Shown piece by piece: positions 28,034 through 38,508 of a stretch of 64,000 nt of DNA; position 1 is the first letter of the stretch, and each line of letters opens with the position of its first letter. The position numbers and the translations under genes were made by a program. The stretch covers positions 67,282 through 131,281 of the forward strand of contig NPFB01000017.1 in assembly GCA_014084085.1 (NCBI GenBank). The letters run 5' to 3'. This DNA comes from Hondaea fermentalgiana. Taxonomy: Eukaryota; Sar; Bigyra; Thraustochytrida; Thraustochytriidae. The notes beneath the pieces are model-generated. The model saw nothing but the letters and a program-made list of their open reading frames with translations, was not told the origin of the DNA and did no database searches.

Positions 28034-29991
28034 TCAGCTCTCGTCCTCCGACTCAGGCTCGAGACGAACACGGTCATCAAGGTCCTTTACGGCTTTACGA
28101 GCAGCTCTGAGGCGCTCGTCAATGCGATCCTCATACCTGCGCAAAATAGGCGCCACGAGTCGCCTGTAGGCCACGGTAGCGCCTTGGAATTTCGGATGCG
28201 AGAGCCACACAAGAAAGATCATCTTGGTCGCGAAAAAAAGGCCCGGCTGAAGCATTGCGGGCACCTTGAAAAGAGTCTCCTCCAGCACCATGCTCGTGCC
28301 AAAGATCATCCAGTACATGAGCCACTGCGTGTCGTCATCTTTGCCCTCGGTCTCGATTGCCTTGAAAGACCAGTAGCACGGGAACAAGACGCCTACACAC
28401 AGGCTCAAAAGCTTGGCGCCGCGCGTGAGAAGAATAACCACTCCCAAAGCGCCCAAAAGACCCCACATGGCCAGGAAGAGAGCCGAAATCGGAACGCGGT
28501 CGGTAACCTCGTGGAGAAAGCCAGGTGCCGCGCTCTCAAGCTCGCCTTCCACCTGAATGAAAAGACGACCCAGTTCACGAAGAAGATCGGATCCGGACAT
28601 CTTGTGAATGTCCACATTAAGATCGCGCGACGAAAGACCGGTGATGACGGGCTTCGATTCATCGTAGGCCTCGTTGATGAAATGAATATCGAGCTCAACA
28701 CTACCTGCGGGCACGAATTCCTCGTCCACAAGTTCCACAGTCACAGTCTTGTGAACTTCGCGAGCACCCGCACCTTCCGAGAGCACGCGCTTGATCAGAT
28801 CCAGCGCGCCTGTTCCAATGAGACGATCTTTGCGCAAGACTTCCTCGTCGAGGACCTCAACGAGAAGACGGGGCTTGTCCTCGCCGTCAAAGTCAAACGT
28901 AAGCTTGCTCTTGTGGCGCTTTCTGTCCCAGACAGGATTCACGCCACGCGCAGCCTTAGTCGAGGCTACCTGTTTGTTCCCATTCTCCGGAGCAGGAAGA
29001 AAGGACACACGCGCATAAGGGTCCTGCTCTTTGATCAGGTCTTCGAAGCTCGACTGGATGTTGCGCAGCTGGCGACCCGAAAGCACGGTCACTTCGAATG
29101 TGCCGCGCATGACGACCTCAAACTCCAGGAAGACGGTTCCGGCGCTCTTGCCATCCGGGTCCTTGAGCGGCACGACGAGCTCCCGCGTCTCGCCAAGTGG
29201 GGTCTTCCGCAAGATCTGGGCGAGATCGAGGGTGTTGCCGCCGATGATGCGGTTCTTGCGGGTTGCCTCCCAGTCAAGCACCTCCACCAGAAGCAACGCT
29301 TGATCGGGCGGGACGGGACGCCCGTAGTAAGGGAGCTCCATCACTGGGCGGTGTTTCGGCTTCCACACCGGGTCGGTGCCGTGCGCGGCCTTGGTTTCGG
29401 CCTCATCATTCCACGGAAGGGTCTCCACGCGTACGTACGGGTCTTGCGGTAGCAGCGTCTGCAAATTCTTCAGGTTCTGCGCGCTCTTGGCTGCGAGATT
29501 CGGGTCGCATAGTGAGTCAGCCGGCCAGCACCAGCAAATCCAGTTCGACGGCGAGTTTGTGCAGGCGGGGGGTGCACACCACGCGTGTGTGCGTGTGTAC
29601 CATGTAAGTTAGTTCTCCCTTCCTTTTCTGTGCGACTGACTCGCGGCCCTAAGCACAGGGATGCGATGGCCCCGCCGTCCCTCCGGCGACGGAGGCGCTG
29701 CCGCGCTCTCTCTTTCCCCCCGATTGGCCTCCGCCTCGCCGCGCCTCGTCGTGCCGCTGCCTGCTGCTGCTGCTGCTGCCACCGCCGCTCGCCTGCCTCC
29801 CCCTCTCCCTCGCGCACGCGCCTCGCTCTCGCGCTCGCCCGCATGGCACGCACGTGCCCGCCTGGTCCATTCCACTCCACGCCCTGCCCGCCATTCCTGC
29901 GCGCAGCCCGGCGCAGCGCGGCGCGGCCGCGCGCCCTTCGCGGGCACGTACCTGTGATGCGCAGCGTGACGCACGCGGTCGGCGACACCAT
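28034..29991 (-). CDS. Double-C2 protein fused to a TB2/DP1/HVA22 (REEP) domain, two exons
   Basis: Join of exon 1 (29991-29952, 40 nt) and exon 2 (29490-28034), 498 residues. Exon 2 has no ATG ahead of the first C2. Exon 1 has one, encodes M-V-S-P-T-A-C-V-T-L-R-I-T and ends AG/GTACGT; the acceptor is CTCGCAG. The join completes the first C2 strand. C2-A (about 5-135) has Q-D-P-Y-V-R-V; C2-B (about 140-295) has E-Q-D-P-Y-A-R-V and N-P-V-W-D. Both keep the D-P-Y motif common to Ca2+/lipid-binding C2 folds. Membrane segments follow, with a C-terminal HVA22/REEP domain (about 375-470): Y-W-S-F-K-A-I-E, D-D-D-T-Q-W-L-M-Y-W. REEP domains curve ER membranes, so I infer Ca2+- or lipid-controlled ER shaping or tethering. 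Confidence 0.85.
29491..29951 (-). other. Intron of the C2-REEP gene
   Basis: 461 nt, GTACGT to CTCGCAG on the minus strand, phase 1. A CTGAC/CTCAC branch-point-like stretch lies ~20 nt before the acceptor. Inferred from the missing start in exon 2 and completion of the C2 strand. Confidence 0.7.
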
Positions 29992-31020
29992 GGTCGCCGC
30001 GCTCCTGTCCTGCTCGGGCCTCGCGGTCGCCTCGCCTCGCCTCGCCACGCTCGAGTTCAGGTTTTGCGACTCGGAGGAAGAGGGAGCTGCTCTGCTGCTG
30101 GTCTTGTTTGTTTGCAAGCGACCCGCGGGACGCGGCCAGCTATCGCGAGGTGTAGCTAAAGCGAGCACAGCACGAGCAGTACCTACCAACCTGCCGCGGA
30201 GACGGAGAGGTGAGGTGGGGTGAAGTGAAGTGACCAGCGCGAGCGAGCTCCGAGCTCGGATGTGTATGCACGGCGTATGCTACGTTTGACAAGTATTCGA
30301 AGTACTACTGAGTGTAGGTATGGAGATACTCAGAATGGCCGGGTGTCCGAAGAGGAGACGAGGCGTGACGAAGCATGGCGAGACGCAGACATAGATGGCA
30401 GCAATGTACTGGGTGGGATTCCTGCGTGCATACCAGTGAAGCAGATGCATGGTATACCATTTGTAACGCGAGGCAAAGTTTCGCCGTCAACAAATGCGTC
30501 AAAAGAAGAATGAAACCTGCCACTTCGTTGTTGCCGTGAATTTCTCAGAGGTCAGAAAGAATGGAAAGAAAAAGTTAGTTTCAATAAACATAAACGTAAA
30601 AAAGTTCCGTTCCGTAGCTAGCACGAAACGGGGAAAGTAGATTGTAACCTTCTCACGCTGCTGCTCGGAATTAGCTTTGGTGTAGTTCAGTATTCTGGTG
30701 GGTTTCGGATCTGCCGGTTTCTGGCATCGAGTTTGGACGTTGCCAGGTCTATTTGGCTCAGTGGTCTCAGGTTGCGACCCTGGTCCATTTCTGCTATGTA
30801 GGTCTATTTCTTTGAAATAATGTTATTTTGGATGTACGCACCGAATGCACTCGGTGTGTCGTGCACGCGCGACGTCTTGTTCTTGCGTCGTGCCACTCCG
30901 ATGTTTACCATCGGATGTCTACCTCTCTTATAGCAATTTCCCGCCTGCCATTAGGAATGCCCTCTTCATTATTGTGAATCAATACTTCGAGCTATCTATT
31001 TCTAATACGTATACACCTAA
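29992..31020. other. Intergenic region
   Basis: Left part is the CpG-rich upstream region of the C2-REEP gene; right part (about 30540-31020) is AT-richer and flanks the K+ channel 3' end. Two short hairpins occur at 30839-30856 and 30898-30914. No gene supported. Confidence 0.5.
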
Positions 31021-34000
31021 CTAGTCTTCTTCATCTTTGTCAATCTCCAAAAGTTCTTCTTCTCGGATCTCTTCAGCCAGATCGATCATGCCTCCTGAAT
31101 CCAAGGTGCTCGAACGTTTTGACTGCCGCGTTCTCTGCGTCGATGGAAACAAGTTTCCGCCCAGCTCAAAAGCGGGCGCTTCAGATTTAGACGTGGCTGA
31201 CGCCGACGACTCACGCAATTCAGATAAAGGGTGCAATGCTTTGGAAGAAGGCAGCGTCGACTTTTCATCGTTACCACCCGTGCCTGGCTTCGTTGTCGGC
31301 AAAAGAGAAGTAATTGCTGCGGGCGCAGCGTTTTCCCCAGCAGCAAACAGACCTGGACGTTTTTGCTGAAACGCAGAGAGAACGTCGAGCATTCCGCCCC
31401 CCCGCGTCTCCTCTTCAGGTTCCATGAGTGCCAAAACGAAGATCTTGTCTTGACGTTGAAGCACTGTCTCAGCAGGTGGGTTCGTGAGCACATAGCGATG
31501 GCGATTGCCGAGCGTACTGATACCTGCACGGCGCAGCGTGACACCGCGGGATATGCCGACAGAGAGCATTCCCTTTTCGAGACAGAAATAACGAAAGACA
31601 TCCCCGTAGGTAGCCTCTTCGAATTCCTCCGGGACGGACGCCACGTACATGAGGCTTGATGAAGCCTCGCCGAGAACCTCTGCCCACATAGCCGCGTCCG
31701 CGTCGGTCTGGGATTCGCCAGCGAGAAGCTGCTCGAGGACAGCCAAGACTTTGGGATTGTAAAAGCTTTGCGCGAGAAGAGCATCGAGAAGCGAGATTGT
31801 AAAGATTGTCCCGGAAGCGATCAGGCCCCGCGTGTGGCGATCGTTTTTGCCAATGTCTACCGTTCCATCAAATTCTTCGTCGCCTGCATCAGGAAGCGTC
31901 GGTGCCATCCTTCGCACCTGCGAGGGACGCTTCTGCGCACCATCTGCTGTTTCTTTGGGGGCCACATGAAAGGACAGGTGTCGCTCAGCCTTGTGCAAGA
32001 GCCGCGATTTGGTCTCCAAAAAGACAATGTTTTCTGTGTTGACGACCTCTGTGATGATCTCGATATCAGGGTTCAATCTCAGAATGCCCTGGTGCGCAAA
32101 GATGGCGTCCGCATCTGCCACAGCAAGTGCCTCGGAGTCATCGCGTTGACTGTCTACCGACAGCGCACGTCCAGCTTGTTTCATTTGCCCTTGTGTCGTG
32201 CTCACCACGGCACAAGAAGCATAATGAACTCCGGCGCGCTTAAGGTCAAAGGTGTCCAGCGGTGAGCCCTCTACAATGTACACGTGTTCTCCTTCACCTG
32301 GAAGCGCGGCCCAAGTTTGGACACTCGGCATCGTGGTAGAAAGCACAACAACGGGCAGATTCTTGGTCGCGCCTTTGGTCTTGTGGCGCAAGATTCTTAC
32401 AAAGGCGGCTAAATCTGTCGTCGAGCCAATAAAAACTACGTGATTTTTCACATTTGGATGCTCTTCGCACAACTGCGAATGAATCTTTGCCCGTTGGAGG
32501 CGCTCAGAGGCTGCGCCATACGCTCTCTTGTCTCCAGAACCACTGCTGACTTGATGCTGCAGCGAAGTAGAATCAAATTCGGCCATTTTCCGGGATATTT
32601 CGATGCCGGGTCGAGCTTCTGTTGGATTGTACATGCGCACCTTCGCTTCGATCCTGCTCGCCTCTGTCTCTGGCTTGTCTGTATTTTGAGTGTTAAACTT
32701 CATGCTGCTCATTTTCTGCGCAGGCGCCGTGAGCCCATAAAAAGAAGCCGTGAGACCGCCTCCCCCCTTGCCTGGCTCTTGCGGATTCGATCTCCATGTC
32801 GACAAGTTTGCGCTTGCCCGATCTTGCGCAATTACGATAGCGTGGACCGAGAATTCCGTCGTGTCCGGAATGACGAAGCCGACCGGATTTAAAAGGAGCC
32901 GTGATTTTGCATGTGTCGAACCGTCGGTCATGTGCATGGCAGCGCTCACCTCGACGCCAATCACCAGCGTGCCCGTTTCCATGTACAGAGCGAGTGCGAT
33001 ATCTTCAAAGTAAATTCCACTGAATCCCTGCGTCAATTTGGTTCGGTAGAGCTCAAAGTCGCAGCCAGCTCGATATTCCTTTTCCCAAGGCGCAAGAGAG
33101 TCAACGCCGCGGTCCCGTTGCGCGTCATCATCGAGCGAGATGACCAGATTCGTGATGAACGTCGTGATGCCTGGGCACAAACAATGTTTCGCCATGAGCT
33201 CCATTTTCAACTGGTTCGTACAGATTACAATGTCCTGGGGGCCGAGACCAGTCTTTTGCGGCCCTTGGGGAGGCGTTTTGGATGCAACCGATAACGATGA
33301 TTGCTGACGCGGAAGTGCTTGATGTTTTTGCATCAGCGCAAGAATGTCAGCGGCGTCCGACAGAGGCTCTGATTGAGCTCCTTCGCTATCTCGACGATTC
33401 TGATTCACAGCGCTACCACTGTGTCGCCTTTTGCTGTCCGAAACACGACGTCCATTTTGACTCGAAGACATCGGTGAAGGGACGACTTTGATCTCTGATC
33501 GGACGACATCTTCCACACTTGCGCTTTGCTGCCAATGTCTATTGGGAGAGCAAGCGCCGACCGGCGTCAGCGCCCCTACCGAAGATGCGATTGATGCATT
33601 GGACGGACGCTGCTGCGAGTTGATTTCCCCGTAGCTTTTGTTCTTTCTCCCAATTTTTTGGAAAGCGAGAGCATACTGCTTTTGGCTCTCGGGACGAATC
33701 AATTGAAGACAGATTTGTACTGGGGACCCAAGAACGCGATAATGATATCGCTTGATGGCCAAAGCGATCATCATCGTACTTCGATCCACCTCTGCCTCTT
33801 CGATAGTGAACTTGCGCGCAAGCACGAACACAGCAGCGACATCCCAGGCGCGCGCGCGATCGAGATCTTCGATTGAGTGCACTGACCCTTGCAGATATGT
33901 GACGGACATTTCGTAGCGCTGAGACTCAAGCACCATTTTCAGCTCTGCAGAAGGCAGGTTGCCCATGAGAAAGACGACATGAACGTCGCCTTGTGTTCCA

Positions 34001-35190
34001 TGATCCGGATGAAAGAACTCTTGCAAGAATTTGAGCGCTCCGTCGGCATGGATCTCGCCGAGCACAAGGACGTGGCGGGCTCGCCGAGGGCGATATCGAC
34101 GTAATCTATACATGGAATCCTCTGAAAGCAAACGAAGCAAAGCATTCGTTGACATGGGAATGTAGACAAGAGAGCCAATGATCACCAGAACGATGAACGC
34201 ACGCGAAAGCTGCGTATACACCTTGATGTCGCCGAAACCGACTGTGGACACCGTGACAATGGTGAAATAGTAGGCATCGTGAAAGAGTAGAGGCTCTACG
34301 TAGAGCTCTTCGCGCAAGCTATTTTCGATCGCAAAAATAAAGGCAGCAGTAATGAACGTGATGGAGATCATGTTCAAAATAAAGCGCGCAGTTTCGCGCT
34401 GCAATTCCGTCTTCAGGTACGTAAACACACGATGAATGCGGAGTAATCGAGCGATTCGTAAGACGCGCAAAATTTGAATGATGCGAAAGGCGAGAGACGT
34501 TCCTGTGATACTTTCGTGCAGCAATAGATCGAAGACCACCGGCACAATGGTCAAGATATCGACGATGGAAAACCATGAAAAGAAGAAACGGACCCGATGA
34601 CTGGTCACATAAAATCGAAGCATGTACTCGAGGAGAAAGAACGCAGAAATTCCTGCCTCAATGAATAGGAAAAGCGTCTCGAGCGACTTGTCATACGTTG
34701 ACCAGACGTAAAAGACGCATGCAATGACCGACAACGTGCAGCTGATGAGGTCAATTGCGACGCCAACACTGGAAGACGTTAAAATGTGGCGCAATTGGAG
34801 TCGAAAAGGCACATGGACATCTTCATGTACAAAAAACCTTTGCTCTTCGTCTTCCTCATCGTCATCATCCCCTTGGCGATCACCGTTTCCGCGCAGAACT
34901 GAGTTGGGCACCACCGACTCATGGAACTTGCTGTCCACTCGGCCCCGAAACCTTGCCATCGTACGTTCGCGAAGATAATTGAAGCGAGAGACAGGCGCAG
35001 GTGCATCGGATTTTGCGGCCGTGGTATTACCCATGCCGTACGAACCCGGGGCATTCGCCTTTCGTTTGCCTGAACGCAAGGTTGGGAGAACTGTAGAATC
35101 CCAGCGGTCTGTTTCGCTTGCAAAGCTTGACAGCGCCTTGTGTCGATACGAAGTCCCGATGGGTCGGCTTTGCCCTTGTGGTGACCACAT
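31021..35190 (-). CDS. BK/Slo-like potassium channel with tandem RCK domains
   Basis: 1389 residues, single exon. A six-helix voltage-sensor/pore unit includes S1 near 141-163 and an Arg-rich S4 near 233-254 (I-L-R-V-L-R-I-A-R-L-L-R-I-H-R). The selectivity filter is T-V-S-T-V-G-F-G-D at 313-321. RCK1 begins near 375 (H-V-L-V-L-G-E-I), RCK2 near 912 (N-H-V-V-F-I-G-S), with long Ser/Gln-rich inserts. E-V-V-N-T-E-N-I-V-F-L and G-T-I-F-T-I-S-L-L-D-A-L-L match the RCK2 segments flanking the BK calcium bowl. Between them the run of consecutive Asp is replaced by a longer insert whose acidic part is D-A-G-D-E-E-F-D. No extra S0 helix is obvious. Predicted tetrameric K+ channel gated by voltage and/or an intracellular ligand. 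Confidence 0.93.
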   Translation of the reverse strand: MWSPQGQSRPIGTSYRHKALSSFASETDRWDSTVLPTLRSGKRKANAPGSYGMGNTTAAKSDAPAPVSRFNYLRERTMARFRGRVDSKFHESVVPNSVLRGNGDRQGDDDDEEDEEQRFFVHEDVHVPFRLQLRHILTSSSVGVAIDLISCTLSVIACVFYVWSTYDKSLETLFLFIEAGISAFFLLEYMLRFYVTSHRVRFFFSWFSIVDILTIVPVVFDLLLHESITGTSLAFRIIQILRVLRIARLLRIHRVFTYLKTELQRETARFILNMISITFITAAFIFAIENSLREELYVEPLLFHDAYYFTIVTVSTVGFGDIKVYTQLSRAFIVLVIIGSLVYIPMSTNALLRLLSEDSMYRLRRYRPRRARHVLVLGEIHADGALKFLQEFFHPDHGTQGDVHVVFLMGNLPSAELKMVLESQRYEMSVTYLQGSVHSIEDLDRARAWDVAAVFVLARKFTIEEAEVDRSTMMIALAIKRYHYRVLGSPVQICLQLIRPESQKQYALAFQKIGRKNKSYGEINSQQRPSNASIASSVGALTPVGACSPNRHWQQSASVEDVVRSEIKVVPSPMSSSQNGRRVSDSKRRHSGSAVNQNRRDSEGAQSEPLSDAADILALMQKHQALPRQQSSLSVASKTPPQGPQKTGLGPQDIVICTNQLKMELMAKHCLCPGITTFITNLVISLDDDAQRDRGVDSLAPWEKEYRAGCDFELYRTKLTQGFSGIYFEDIALALYMETGTLVIGVEVSAAMHMTDGSTHAKSRLLLNPVGFVIPDTTEFSVHAIVIAQDRASANLSTWRSNPQEPGKGGGGLTASFYGLTAPAQKMSSMKFNTQNTDKPETEASRIEAKVRMYNPTEARPGIEISRKMAEFDSTSLQHQVSSGSGDKRAYGAASERLQRAKIHSQLCEEHPNVKNHVVFIGSTTDLAAFVRILRHKTKGATKNLPVVVLSTTMPSVQTWAALPGEGEHVYIVEGSPLDTFDLKRAGVHYASCAVVSTTQGQMKQAGRALSVDSQRDDSEALAVADADAIFAHQGILRLNPDIEIITEVVNTENIVFLETKSRLLHKAERHLSFHVAPKETADGAQKRPSQVRRMAPTLPDAGDEEFDGTVDIGKNDRHTRGLIASGTIFTISLLDALLAQSFYNPKVLAVLEQLLAGESQTDADAAMWAEVLGEASSSLMYVASVPEEFEEATYGDVFRYFCLEKGMLSVGISRGVTLRRAGISTLGNRHRYVLTNPPAETVLQRQDKIFVLALMEPEEETRGGGMLDVLSAFQQKRPGLFAAGENAAPAAITSLLPTTKPGTGGNDEKSTLPSSKALHPLSELRESSASATSKSEAPAFELGGNLFPSTQRTRQSKRSSTLDSGGMIDLAEEIREEELLEIDKDEED

Positions 35191-36242
35191 GGTTTAATTT
35201 ACACTGCCCCGCTCTGCACGTCTTTGCTTTGCTTTGCTTTGATTTGCTTTGCCACAAAGCCAAGTCAGCGGCCTAAGAGCGTACGCCGCGTCGCGCTTCG
35301 CGTTCTCGAAAAGCAAGAATCCTTGAGATGTTTTGTTCGCTGAGAGCCGTGCTATGTCTGGCGTACGCACGTACGTCACCAGACGCGCAACGAAGAGACA
35401 GCAGCTTGTCTTGAGCGCGCGAGCGTCGCGCGAGGCGCAGCGCCCACGCGCCTGCGAGCTGCTTGCCCTGCCTAGGCTCTCTACAGGACTCCGGTTGGTG
35501 CCGCCAGGGTGACCAGAATCGAAAAGTCGAGCCAGCAATTGTAGCCTCCCGAAGTAGCGCTGGCTCTCATGAAACGATTGATCCCGCTAGCCGGTAAAGT
35601 GATGTACAGGTATAGTCTTCCCTGGAAATGACATCAACAATGTTTTCTGTCAAGCTGTCTATTTGAACTCGAACCGTCTCGGAAGGCACGGCGACGACAG
35701 GTCGACCCACCTCCCTTGCGCGTATCGCTGGCTGAATACGTGCCTTTTGACTTGCATAGGTACATGCAGCATCGTGTATACGAGTTCCCGCCATGCGCAC
35801 GAGATAACAACTTCCGCTCATCAGTCAGCAGCCAGCAAGCTGTTGCAAGCAGCAAGGCTGAAATAGCCGTTGAGCAGTTTGTTGGAATTAGCCAACTATG
35901 CATCCGAGAAGCGGCAGAATTCGGCATTTTTCCCATTTGGAGAAAATGAAAAAGAAGAAGAAAAAGAGGGGGAAAAAATTGCAGGGCTTGGACCAAAACC
36001 GCCGAGCGGGCGCGCTGGAGCGCAGAGGCGGCCGCGAAGCGCAGAGCCGAGATCAGCAAAGGACGAAGCGAGGATCGCTGCGTCGTTGGGACGGTGCAGT
36101 TTTGACGCTGTTCTGCCAGCGCGAAGGCCACGGAGCGCAGACTTCAGACTCTTTAAACGCCTTGCCTCATCTCGCACGACCGGCCAGAAGAAGGACGTCC
36201 CTTTGGGGAGAGGGCGAAAAAGGAAATACGTCTCGGTGAACG
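35191..36242. other. Divergent intergenic region
   Basis: Between the K+ channel start (minus) and the coiled-coil gene (plus). It may contain a small first exon of the latter, which lacks an ATG at its in-frame opening, but I cannot choose one. Contains TTTGC repeats near 35223-35250. Confidence 0.45.
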
Positions 36243-36290
36243 GTGGGAGTCCTTGACAAGCGTTTGCTCGAACTCGAGAATCGAGTAACA

Positions 36291-38021
36291 ATGATGGAGG
36301 ACTCTATTCTTGGACTCTCATTTGGCTCGCAGCTTGGTTTCGGTACTACTGGCAAAAGTTTCTATAATATAGGTGCAACGCGCCGGGGCTACGGGTCCAT
36401 GCTGATGCTGCAAAAGAGACTAGCTACGCATGAGCAAGCAGAGCCCAAGCGTAGATATCAGACATCGACGCCGCAACCCCCGTCCTGGGAAGAACCATCG
36501 GACGGGGATGTGATTGTTTTGCACAATCCTGACAACCAAAACCCGCATCCGACGCGAGCCCAGGCCGCAATGATGCAGCAGAGTGAACGGGCAGACACCA
36601 AATACAAGGCCGAGCAGCCTCCTCCACCTCCTGTCCTGGCACCACGTCGAGGCATGCCTAGCGAAAGGCAGGGACAAAGTGAGATCACCAAGAGGCGTGA
36701 TGATGGTCTCTTTGACGCAAACCTACGTTCAGACGAGCTTCGCAGGGAATTTTTGATTGACAAACGCCGCAACGAGCGAGCAAAAGTCCTGGCCCAAAAG
36801 CAGAAAGGTAATCGCGCTCAGCCTCGCAAAGAATGGAATGACGACGTGACAACGAGCGCCAAAGGCTTGTTTGGCAACCCACCTCCCGTCCGAACGAGTC
36901 CCGTTAAAAATACGAAACCTTCAGCCAAACGCCCCGCAGTACGACCAGCAACCAGGCCTAAACCCAAGCCTAGACCAAAGTCTAACATTCGACGAAGAAA
37001 AGGGGCTACGCAACCTTGGTCGAACAATGTCGCGAGATCGCGAGAGCAGCAGCGGAAGTCGAATTCGATGCTCAAGCCCAGAGCACAGACTCGAGGAGGA
37101 GGAGGAGGAGGCCATCCGAACCACAAGCATCAGCGGGGCATACGAAACCGTACACAGGATTTGTCGACGGAAACTATGCCCTTGCCTGCTGCACCTCCAC
37201 CACCCCAGAGCGCGATGGCCTCGCCTGCATTTCAAATTGCGCGAGAAGACCTGAGCGAGCGCATACCGAGTAAAGTTACATCTTCACAGAGACAAAGCGG
37301 AGCGCATGGACAGGCGAACGAATATCGATCGCGTGATCTTGACGAGGCGATCGCACGGGCACTTGCCGCGGAGAGGCGTCGACTCGACCAACTCGTGGAA
37401 AAGCTTGTCAAATCTCAGTCCCGTTTAAAGGCTCGACCACGAGTCAATCGTGCCGCCTTCCAGCATGAGCGTTTGAGCCATCGTGTTGGATACAGAGCGG
37501 GCATCGAGCAGGCCGGTAACGCAAAGAGAGATGTACAGGCCAATGGCGAGCTTGTTCTCGAGCTTGAAAAGCTGATGGCTCGCGAGGAAGCGATTCGAGA
37601 AAAGTGGCAGCATGAGCTCGCCTCTCCGACAGTATCTGCTGGCGCCAAGGGCCTCACGGGCACATCAGACTTGTGTGAAAGCTTGCACAAGGCGAACGAC
37701 GAAAACGAAGAGCGACATGCAAAAGAGCGCACTCGCCCAGCCGAAGGGTCAGCACACCCGAGCACCAGCACCAATATTGGAAGCAGGGAGGAAAGGACGG
37801 AACTCAGTAGCAGAGTTGCGGAAGAGATCATGCAAGGAAGGCGGTCTTTTCTTAAGCATCGTGAACTCGTGGAGGCCCCATTGCACGGCACAGGAATGTC
37901 GCAGCACCAGATTATTGAAAGTATCGCGGACCTGATATTTGAAGGGTCTCTGCAAGAGGTTGCTCTCGAAGTACTTGGAACGTGTGATGAAATCGCAGAG
38001 GCTGTCTTCGAAAGCGTCTAG
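36291..38021 (+). CDS. Unknown basic, mostly disordered protein with coiled coils
   Basis: 576 residues from the first in-frame ATG. The frame opens at 36240, and the 16 codons before the ATG continue a heptad-like helix (L-D-K-R-L-L-E-L-E), so a spliced upstream exon is likely and the start is unresolved. The middle is Pro/Lys/Arg/Gln-rich, including K-P-K-P-R-P-K. Helical segments lie near 355-400 (A-R-A-L-A-A-E-R-R-R-L-D) and 420-460. The last ~60 residues form a conserved-looking acidic/hydrophobic helix bundle (I-I-E-S-I-A-D-L-I-F-E-G). I do not recognise the family. Such composition is common in centrosomal or ciliary proteins, but that is only a suggestion. Confidence 0.6.
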   Translation: MMEDSILGLSFGSQLGFGTTGKSFYNIGATRRGYGSMLMLQKRLATHEQAEPKRRYQTSTPQPPSWEEPSDGDVIVLHNPDNQNPHPTRAQAAMMQQSERADTKYKAEQPPPPPVLAPRRGMPSERQGQSEITKRRDDGLFDANLRSDELRREFLIDKRRNERAKVLAQKQKGNRAQPRKEWNDDVTTSAKGLFGNPPPVRTSPVKNTKPSAKRPAVRPATRPKPKPRPKSNIRRRKGATQPWSNNVARSREQQRKSNSMLKPRAQTRGGGGGGHPNHKHQRGIRNRTQDLSTETMPLPAAPPPPQSAMASPAFQIAREDLSERIPSKVTSSQRQSGAHGQANEYRSRDLDEAIARALAAERRRLDQLVEKLVKSQSRLKARPRVNRAAFQHERLSHRVGYRAGIEQAGNAKRDVQANGELVLELEKLMAREEAIREKWQHELASPTVSAGAKGLTGTSDLCESLHKANDENEERHAKERTRPAEGSAHPSTSTNIGSREERTELSSRVAEEIMQGRRSFLKHRELVEAPLHGTGMSQHQIIESIADLIFEGSLQEVALEVLGTCDEIAEAVFESV

Positions 38022-38508
38022 CTTGGGCAAGCGACTGTTGTCGCCTATGTGCTGAGACTGACTGTGGATCGATACGGCAAGTTTCATGGCAGTTCAATCT
38101 TCTGAATTTTCCATGTGTGAGCATGACGAGCCGGATTTTAGACGGCCTTACCTGCCTGCTAGGATAGGTCATCGAGGATTTCCCGCTCATGATCCTCTCT
38201 AGGCAGGTGGAGGTCAGCCAACGATGCCTTTCCTTTTCCAGCCTCAACCATTTTCCTTTTTCGAACAACGAAGCTTGTTTGCGGAACGTTTGTAGAATGT
38301 GCAAGAGCGAGGTCGGCCGGGAGTCAAGACAAGTCCGCTCGCGCGGCAGGGCAAATCAAGAAAGAATACCCGAGTCAGGTGTGCGAGACGCCAGCGTGCG
38401 TGGGGTAAGGCAGAGGCGAGGGACGTCTGCCATTGGTGGGTGTCTGCAGAGCAGCCCGAAGAGAGGGGGAGCAGGACGAAGACCAGCGCCTTCTCCACCA
38501 TCAGTGCA
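38022..38508. other. Intergenic; leader of the alkyltransferase gene
   Basis: The alkyltransferase frame is open from 38299, but upstream sequence is Arg/Gly-rich without domain similarity. No separate gene seen. Confidence 0.45.

Noticed and set aside
27896..29452. 518-codon plus-strand open frame
   Set aside because: Antisense shadow of the C2-REEP gene; the minus strand has clear domains.
30745..30790. tRNA-like boxes (TGGCTCAGTGGT, then GGTTGCGACC)
   Set aside because: Box A and box B are only ~12 nt apart, too close for a tRNA, and no cloverleaf forms.
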